64,000 bases of DNA, taken from assembly GCA_029224185.1 (NCBI GenBank), contig CM055191.1, positions 7,085,036 to 7,149,035 of the forward strand. The letters run 5' to 3'. A program made the translations under genes and the position numbers. Below are positions 23,756 through 64,000 of the stretch, piece by piece. Origin of the DNA: Karalla daura (taxonomy: Eukaryota; Chordata; Actinopteri; Chaetodontiformes; Leiognathidae). Under the pieces are notes generated by a model, which was given only the letters and a program-made list of their open reading frames with translations, searched no databases and was not told the origin of the DNA. Each line of letters begins with the position of its first letter. The first letter of the stretch is position 1.

Positions 23756-24223
23756 ATGGGAGGTGGAGAGAGGTACAACATTCCAGTTTCCCACCCTGAG
23801 CACCCAATGCCCAAGAAGAACCACCAGCTTGGTCGGGCTAAGCAGAGGAACCGTGACCAGAATGGGGCAGCATCTGCAGGAGGGGTAGGAGGCCGTCACC
23901 ACCATGGCCACCGCCGCAGCGACAAAGGCGCAGCCTACCACAGGTCTCCAGAGGCGCGGCAGGCCGTGTCTGCAGACAAGAATGCTTCTGTCCGTTTTGC
24001 CACCAACTACGACCAGAACTGGGAGGGCGCAGTGTCTCACCTTAACACGCTCCTGGCCACCCAGGGAAGTCCGAGCTACGCTGGGCCCAAGTTCAGTGAG
24101 CCACCCTCGCCTAGCGTGTTGCCCAAACCCCCCAGCCACTGGGTGTCCTTCCCCATGGGCTCCTGTGACAACAGGGAGATGATGGCCTTCCAGCTCAAGA
24201 GCCTCCTCAAGGTGCAAGCCTGA
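23756..24223 (+). CDS. pnrc2: Proline-rich nuclear receptor coactivator 2
   Basis: A single coding exon of 155 residues (139 in human). The N-terminus [10 protein letters not shown], the proline-rich motif [16 protein letters not shown] (114-129) and the C-terminal [12 protein letters not shown] are the defining PNRC2 blocks. The proline-rich stretch with its terminal Trp is the SH3-type/DCP1A-binding region. LKSLL (147-151) is a nuclear-receptor box of LXXLL type. PNRC2 bridges phosphorylated UPF1 and the decapping enzyme in nonsense-mediated decay and also coactivates nuclear receptors. In zebrafish it is the tortuga gene needed for decay of segmentation-clock mRNAs (established knowledge). 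The middle region (30-60) is low complexity with Gly, His and Arg, longer than in human. The acceptor GTATAG|GTGACAC lies at 23732/23733. Confidence 0.96.
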   Translation: MGGGERYNIPVSHPEHPMPKKNHQLGRAKQRNRDQNGAASAGGVGGRHHHGHRRSDKGAAYHRSPEARQAVSADKNASVRFATNYDQNWEGAVSHLNTLLATQGSPSYAGPKFSEPPSPSVLPKPPSHWVSFPMGSCDNREMMAFQLKSLLKVQA

Positions 24224-25836
24224 GAGGGTTAGGCACATCTTGATCTTTAAAAGAAAGCCAATGAACTGGGACTCCTGAGGGCACACACTCACCAGGAACA
24301 CATCAGGGCCGTAATGTTTTTAAGCAGTTTTTAGAATTACCTCTTTGGTGTTGACCTAGACATTTTCAACAATACTTGTTGTGAATGTCTACGCAACATC
24401 TTTTATTTTTAAAGAAAATATTTCACTACATTACAGTCATGAAGCCTTGCTGGTGAGTAATGCCTTAAATGGAGCCACTCTCTGTCTAACGACAAACTGG
24501 ATATCCTTTGTACTTTGTTTTGTTCCTTTTTATTGTTGGCTGTCAAAGCAGATTGGGTGTCTTTTCCTTTTCCCAAACAAGGAATACAGTCGTATGTGAT
24601 ACTAAACAAAAACAACTGGACTTGGTTGAAGTTGCGGTTCCAGTTGCTTTTGTTTTTATCATCCAAGACTACCATGACCTGGATGACTAGAAAAACAACA
24701 TAGTTTCCCAACAACATCTGATCCATTTCTCTGGACAGACATGCTTTTCCATCTACATTAGTTTCAACACTTTAGAGTCGCATCTAAAGCTTCGGGTGCT
24801 AAAGCAAAGACCTATTTGTAGCTTTTGTTTTTATTAGTGCCCCTTTTACTTTGTATCACCACCTTGTTTGGACTGGAAAAGGCACCAACTGCAATTCTGC
24901 AGGGAAAAAAATTCTTACTGGAGATAATAAGCTGTAGTGAGTAAGTACAGGTCAAAAGTATAACCTAACTGAAGAGTAATAAGAGACCATGGCACACCGG
25001 CCTTGGGCAGTCGGCTCCTGTAACTTTTTTTATTGCGCTGTGCGCACATGCACTATAGGAGTTGTACTTGTCTGAGGCCCTCAACACTCTATCATAGCAT
25101 TATTTGTACGAGTCCTTTTTGTTGTGGTTGAAAGAAATATGAAGTGCTGTGTGTAACCAAAGCAATGTTGCTGCATTTTGTTTCTTCCCCCTCTCTTTAT
25201 TTTTTTTCTCCCTTCCCTGTGTGGTTGGCATTTCTGCTATTGCCACTTTTTAAAACTTACCAGCCCAAGTGGTGAACAGGTGAGAGCCCCCTCCCCCAGC
25301 CGTTTCGATTGTCCAATCAGTATTGCTCCCCAGTCTCTGCCTGTTCAGGACAGTGCTGCAGCCTCAACATGTGGAAGAGGGCCAGGTCTGTATGTGAGAT
25401 GGCGCGTTTCACTTTCCAACTTGGTCCTGTTGTTGGCTGCATGCACTTGTGAGCAAGGGAGGGCAGAGCTGAGGAAGGTACCTGAAGTGAGGTGGCCTAT
25501 AGGGGGCTCAAAATGAGGCATGAGGCTGGTGTTGATGTTTACAGAAAAAGGTCTCTGTGATTGACCATCGCATAATCAACAGACACCCTCTGCCTCTTGC
25601 CTCTACATCACCCTTTTGCACTGCAATCAGACGAGTTTTTAATGAGTTACAGGTCAGGATGCTGTTTATGATGGAGGCGTAATTGACTATCTCCCTATGG
25701 ATTCTCTATTTTTGTGACTTCAATCCTCTGTGGAGGCTCTCTTTGCTTTCCCTTTGCAGAATTGGAGCTGTTTTTAATGGCCAGCCTAAAGACGACAAAA
25801 CAAAGTATGAGAGCTTGTTAATGTGTTCAAGAGCCA

Positions 25837-25844
25837 TGTAAATA
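25837..25844 (+). promoter_or_regulatory. pnrc2: Pumilio recognition element UGUAAAUA
   Basis: An exact match to the UGUANAUA consensus in the putative pnrc2 3' UTR. An 8-mer can occur by chance in 2.4 kb of T-rich sequence, so function is unproven. Confidence 0.4.
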
Positions 25845-26647
25845 ATGAAATGTATAAAGTTCTTGTAGCATATGTACATTTGCAGGCCGAGTTTGAGGCC
25901 TGTCTGACAAAAGTATTTTTAGTAATAACACTGAATGTATAAGACATGCTAAGGACGTGTCTTAACTTCAATACTGAAGAATATTTTTGTTAAAAAAATC
26001 TGCCTACAGCATTTGTCAGTACCCCTGCACTGTTATCTTTAAGAGACCTTGCACATGTTTTTTTATTGTTTTATATTCAACAGTGTAGGGTGTACAAGGC
26101 AAACTGCTTAAAAAAAACTAAAATTATAAAAGTAAAACAAAATATCAATTCGATCCTCGGAGACTTGCTAATGTGTGGATTTGAGTTCAGAACGTGCTTA
26201 CATTATGTAAGTGTGACACTTTTTATCTTGAGTTGACCCATTTGTGCCTAAGTTGAAAACCCACGCTGAAACTGTTTGAGTTTCATTAGATGGCAATGCC
26301 ACGATGACCAAATGTTTTCATCAGAGCCACCTTCACTTCTCAGCTGTCCTTCCACCAGCTGACAACTGAACCTGGCCCCTTGTTGTATGAGTGCTACCTT
26401 CTATTGGTTGTTCATGTAAACATTTTATTTCTTGCCCTTATTTCTTGAGTCATGCATGCAAGTCTCCACATTCTAAATTTGTAATGTGTAACTAATTGGC
26501 TGTCAATTTGTTTCCCCCTTATGAAATGTCACTAAAGGAAAAAAGAAACTGCCCTGTTCTTAGATTGGTAATAATTGGTGTTTTAAAAAAATGAATGCAA
26601 AATGATGCACTGTGAATTGAAAACTAAAACTCTAAAAAAAAAAAAGA

Positions 26648-26653
26648 AATAAA
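26648..26653 (+). promoter_or_regulatory. pnrc2: pnrc2 polyadenylation signal AATAAA
   Basis: A canonical AATAAA followed by T- and C-rich sequence and 'tttgtgtctgtctgg', suitable as a downstream GU-rich element. It is the best candidate end for pnrc2. Confidence 0.6.
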
Positions 26654-27020
26654 TCCCTTCCCTTTCCCCCCTACTTTGTGTCTGTCTGGATTATCTAATT
26701 GTTGTCAACACTTTTTCTCTTATCTTATCTTGCACTTTATACAATATCTGCTGATGCCTATCTCAAGCACACATTAGTAAAGACTACACCTTTTATAGGT
26801 TGCTAGACCACTCGTTCATTTAGTCTGTCCACATTAGTCTCCAATCAACATGCACATATTTGGGCTGAAATGATAGACATGCAATATGTGGAGAAGATAA
26901 AACATATTTTCAAATTACCCTTTTCATTAATCTCTTGGATTTATAAACCTAGGTGTATATATAGCATAAAATTACTAATCCAATAAATACTCGAGCATTT
27001 CAAAATGCAACACGATACCT

Positions 27021-27026
27021 TTTATT
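27021..27026 (-). promoter_or_regulatory. srsf10: srsf10 polyadenylation signal AATAAA
   Basis: TTTATT on the plus strand reads AATAAA on the srsf10 strand, 604 nt after the stop codon. It would leave roughly 330 bp between the ends of the convergent pnrc2 and srsf10 transcripts. Confidence 0.5.
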
Positions 27027-27629
27027 GACAAAGCATAATCATAACCATCAAGGATAACATTTTGACGAACACATGAAAGAGTAAACAGACTGACTCACGA
27101 AACAAAATGCATGAAAAATGAAAGTTATAAACATTGCTCAATGACACGTTGAGTATTTTGTAGCAAGTCAACACAGTCGCCATGTTGTCCACAGTAACAA
27201 ACTACTTAAGCATAAAATACAGGTTGCCTGTTACATAATGCCACCAAGGCTGGCATACTGGTATTCATTCTATTTGCATAATACACAAACAAATCATATA
27301 AGAGACTAACATAGCAACAACTGTGTGGTTGAGAGTACAAAAATATTATTGGCGAAGCCTTGACATAGCAATTTTCCAGCTGTAGCATCCAACATTCCAC
27401 AAGACAGAAAATACAACCTGGAGAAACCAACCAGGCACCAACTGTGCTATCATCAATCATGTCTGAACAAAAACTGTCCCCAAATCTAAAAAAAACCTGT
27501 GTCTGTGTGTGCCACTGCAACAGATTCCTCTATACTGCAGAAAAATACAAACAGAAAGCATAACACTATAGTCGTCATCGTCGAAAGGTGAAAAACAGAC
27601 TCAAAGACAGGTTAACTGATCTTCAGTCG

Positions 27630-31008
<3,379 letters not shown>

Positions 31009-31190
31009 GTTTTGTTAGAGGTTTGAACGCCGCGAATCTGTCAAACACGGCGATTTGCTTCACAAATCCTGATGCTCTTACGGAGCTGCTTCGGAGTACG
31101 TGATCGACGATTACCTCGCACTGCGCTTGCGCAAACAAACCAGGCACGCTTCATTGATTCCAGGCTCCAAAATAGCTGCGCATTCATCTC

Positions 31191-31192
<2 letters not shown>

Positions 31193-31257
<65 letters not shown>

Positions 31258-31292
31258 CACACACACACGCACACACACACACACACACACAC
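31193..31292. repeat. (CT)n followed by (AC)n microsatellite
   Basis: About 30 CT units (31193-31253) then a CA array with one variant (31257-31292), between the srsf10 start and the 3' end of fabp10a. On the srsf10 strand it is GT/GA sequence about 190-290 bp upstream of the ATG. Confidence 0.95.
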
Positions 31293-31453
31293 TATATTTT
31301 TGCACTTTGGCATTATTCATTTTGTTGTATTTTGTCGTTTCTCTTTTCTGCTCCCGTCAGCCTAAATAAGGCGGTCTAGAACTGGCCTTTGCCACTAGAG
31401 CCTTATATGGACAGCTGAAAAAGGAAGACTCACGCCACCTTTTTAGCAACACT

Positions 31454-31459
31454 TTTATT
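31454..31459 (-). promoter_or_regulatory. fabp10a: fabp10a polyadenylation signal AATAAA
   Basis: TTTATT on the plus strand, 32 nt past the fabp10a stop codon, giving a very short 3' UTR. It lies about 450 bp upstream of the srsf10 start codon. Confidence 0.6.
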
Positions 31460-31490
31460 TAAATAGACACTGGTTTCTTTGCCGGCAAGT

Positions 31491-32326
31491 TTACATCTTT
31501 TTGCTCTTCCTGATGAGAGTGACGGAGCCCATGGTCAGGGTCTGGAAAGAGACATGGGAAACAGGCTTAATATAGGATGTAGCTTGTAGCTTTGACATCT
31601 TATGAATATGATTTCTCATTTATTTACCTCAACCATCTCTCCTCCCTTGAGCTCCTGCATGTGACAGAACTTGCCAGTTTTGCAGACCAGTTTGCCTCCT
31701 TCCATGTTGACAATGCACTAGAGGTCAAAAAGGAGACAATATACATTATAAATACCCCAAAACACACATGGACTTTTTTGTAGCTCCACCCCAAAACAGA
31801 GACTTAATCATAGCTGATCTTTGCTTTGGGTAACTGAGGACTGATATAACAGTAAATATTCAAGAAGTTAAATAAAACAAGGAAACAAGCTACAAACCTT
31901 GAGCTTCTTGCCGTCCATGGTGGTGATTTCAGCCTCCTTGCCAATAGTAAAGGAGTTGGTCACAGTCTTTCCAGGGGTCTTGGAGGTGATGACAAAGTCA
32001 TTGCCACTCTGCTTGATCTCTGTAATGGGCTTGATGTCCTTGGCCATCTTGATGACATCTGCTGGGAGTTCTGGCAAGCAAAACCCTCATTAATTCTTGC
32101 TTCTCAAAAGTAATTGCTGATGACTTTTGGCATTGTCTATGAACTTTTAATGATTAAAACTCTTTACCAATATTAAAAATACTCACTTAACTCTTCAATA
32201 AACACCAATGACAGAGTTCCCATAACTCTACCACAGACTTCACTTGTTTTTTTCCTTACCCATTGCCTTGAGGAACTCCTCGTAGTTCTCCTGTGCATAG
32301 ACCTGCCATGTTCCGTTGAAGTCCAT
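31491..32326 (-). CDS. fabp10a: Fatty acid-binding protein 10a, liver basic type
   Basis: Four exons in the classic FABP layout: 32326-32260, 32070-31898, 31717-31628 and 31541-31491, giving 126 residues, the usual length. It starts [22 protein letters not shown]. The blocks [24 protein letters not shown] and [20 protein letters not shown] are near-identical to zebrafish Fabp10a, and the C-terminus is TLIRKSKKM. The protein forms a ten-stranded beta-barrel that carries bile acids and fatty acids in the liver cytosol (family knowledge). Introns are phase 1, 0, 0, as in other FABPs. A TATA box precedes it. Cys at 81, 92 and 98 are visible; I attach no function to them. fabp10b is the alternative, but similarity favours fabp10a. 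Confidence 0.95.
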
Positions 32327-32430
32327 GTTTCCTAGAAGATCTGGATTCTCCTATACCAATGTGGGCTGGAGGCTGTGACAGCTGTGTGAAGCTCAACACA
32401 ATGTGAAGGATGTGAGTGTCGGGGTGCTCC

Positions 32431-32438
32431 TTTTTATA
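32431..32438 (-). promoter_or_regulatory. fabp10a: fabp10a TATA box
   Basis: TATAAAAA on the minus strand, about 105 bp upstream of the ATG. It predicts a start site near 32400-32408 and a 5' UTR of about 75-80 nt, as expected for a strong liver gene. Confidence 0.7.
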
Positions 32439-32505
32439 CAGGAAGATGAGGGGGGTCCTAGCTCTGTGTCTAATGAGTAACAAAGCTCTCTGAGGTAACC
32501 ACTGC

Positions 32506-32517
32506 TGTTTGCACAAC
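32506..32517 (+). promoter_or_regulatory. fabp10a: FoxA-type and C/EBP-type sites upstream of fabp10a
   Basis: TGTTTGC (FoxA-like) overlaps TTGCACAAC (C/EBP-like), 70-85 bp upstream of the TATA box. Liver FABP promoters are known to use such factors. Identity rests on short motifs only. Confidence 0.35.
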
Positions 32518-32519
32518 CC

Positions 32520-33260
32520 AGAGTTCACTTACTCCACTTTGGCCAAACCTCAGATGAATTTAGTTCTTTACCACCTGAGTTCATAAGCTTCACTGTAAAA
32601 AAAAATCCATGCTGATTACAATGTGAGCTTCTAGTACTGGTAGAAGGATCCAGATCATAAACATGCTAACAGGACTATAAAAATACATTATTTCAGTGAA
32701 GCTCATAATCTTTTACTATTATATATTTTATGAAAGCAATGTCTATATTTTAATCTGGAAAATATGCTTACAAGTATTAAAATACTACTACTGTTATGTG
32801 GTAATGCAGAATTTTGCTGTTGGTATGTTGTTATTATTATTATTATTATTATTATATTATTGTTAAATTCATTTTGAGCTGGTTTTGCATAGGACCACTG
32901 TGAGCAATGATACGTTTGCTTTCACTTGGTACGCACACAGTCTATACAAGCATTTAACAAAGCATTGAACATTAGATCTTAATTTATTAAAATATGTAAC
33001 TTGTGCAGTGTGCAGTTTCCTAGTGTGAAATCTCTGTGACTGACTAGGACCCTGCTCTGGGGGTTAATGACACTCAGGACTGTTTGCTTTGCCAGTGTAA
33101 GACATAAGGTCTGCTTGCAAAATCATCCACAAATAAATCTGGAGCCCACAGTGTCTGTAGTTGATCATACACTGGAATAAAAACCTGTCAAATATGACTA
33201 TCAAACTGAAACATACTGGGCCTATTTGCAAGTGAAATAATATACAGTGGAAACTACTTG
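32520..33260. other. Spacer between fabp10a promoter and myom3 3' UTR
   Basis: AT-rich unique sequence with an (ATT)n microsatellite at 32830-32862. No exon or gene is recognisable. It probably includes distal fabp10a promoter sequence. Confidence 0.6.
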
Positions 33261-33268
33261 AAACTTGC

Positions 33269-33274
33269 TTTATT
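33269..33274 (-). promoter_or_regulatory. myom3: Candidate myom3 polyadenylation signal AATAAA
   Basis: TTTATT on the plus strand reads AATAAA on the myom3 strand, giving a 3' UTR of about 0.37 kb after the TAA at 33642-33640. Confidence 0.45.
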
Positions 33275-33639
33275 CACTGCATGCGCAAACTCATGACAAA
33301 TCTGATTCACCAAATGCTTTACAGTCTGCAGTAGCTGGGAGCTCTGCAGCTTTTGTACTGACTTTGAGAACATGTGATTGGAGATGATTTGTCAAAAACT
33401 CACTGCAAAAATGATACGATAGAGAAGAAGGAGTAACTGGCAGTTCCATTGCTTATGATACTTTAGCTTGAATTACATTGACAGTTTGCACAGCATAGAA
33501 GCTAATATTTCTGACACAGTCCTTGCCGACAATTTCCAAAGGCTAAATGCTCATGTAAGGATTTCTGACACGTGTGATTTACCATCATTCCATCACCCAT
33601 CACATCATCTAAGATCAATTTCCGACTCGATTTATAGTC

Positions 33640-64000
<30,361 letters not shown>

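Larger units (their letters stand above)
24224..26670 (+). other. pnrc2: pnrc2 3' UTR (about 2.4 kb)
   Basis: No other gene is seen between the pnrc2 stop and the AATAAA at 26648. The stretch is T-rich with AU-rich patches and one Pumilio-type motif, so it reads as a long regulatory 3' UTR. Reading frames inside are short and unsupported. Confidence 0.6.

Noticed and set aside
23684..24301. 205-codon minus-strand and 92-codon plus-strand frames over pnrc2
   Set aside because: Both are shadows of the GC-rich pnrc2 coding exon; no start context or conservation supports dual coding.

Overview
The window is vertebrate nuclear DNA, almost certainly from a teleost fish. The genes are split by GT-AG introns, long dinucleotide and tetranucleotide arrays are common, and several copies of a repeat typical of fish genomes are present. 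One gene, fabp10a, belongs to the liver-basic FABP class, which is known from fish, birds and amphibians but not placental mammals. Base composition and compact introns suggest a percomorph-type fish, but I cannot name a species. No bacterial, viral or CRISPR sequence is seen.

Layout. Positions 96-10999 (minus) carry four of the five coding exons of akirin1; the last few codons lie left of the window. Positions 13647-14871 (minus) hold cnr2, the cannabinoid CB2-type receptor, with a short separate start exon. After about 7 kb of gene-poor DNA comes pnrc2 (plus): promoter near 22.05-22.2 kb, two 5' untranslated exons, one coding exon at 23756-24223, and a long 3' UTR to about 26.67 kb. Converging on it is srsf10 (minus, 27630-31008, six coding exons). 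Next are fabp10a (minus, 31491-32326, four exons) and the C-terminal four fifths of myom3 (minus, 33640 to the right edge, 29 exons read here, 1,173 codons). The order cnr2 - pnrc2 - srsf10 - myom3, with the same relative orientations, is that of human 1p36.11, which supports the identifications. akirin1 next to cnr2, and fabp10a between srsf10 and myom3, differ from the human arrangement.

The genes do not form one pathway. akirin1 (nuclear transcription cofactor), pnrc2 (mRNA decapping/NMD and nuclear-receptor cofactor) and srsf10 (splicing regulator) are broadly expressed. cnr2 (immune GPCR), fabp10a (liver bile-acid/fatty-acid carrier) and myom3 (sarcomere M-band) are tissue restricted.

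The most interesting signal is in srsf10. Its exon 2 ends at a perfect U12-type AT splice donor and also contains a perfect U2-type donor 82 nt upstream. The intron after it contains a strong U2 acceptor followed by an early stop, purine-rich sequence and AATAAA signals. This is the layout expected of an autoregulatory switch between minor and major spliceosomes. The frame-preserving 3' end of this U12 intron appears to be the non-canonical AT, 11 nt from a perfect U12 branch site. Other notable points are a uORF in pnrc2 whose stop straddles a splice junction, CA arrays beside akirin1 splice sites, and a palindromic RFX X-box beside FOX and CCAAT motifs.
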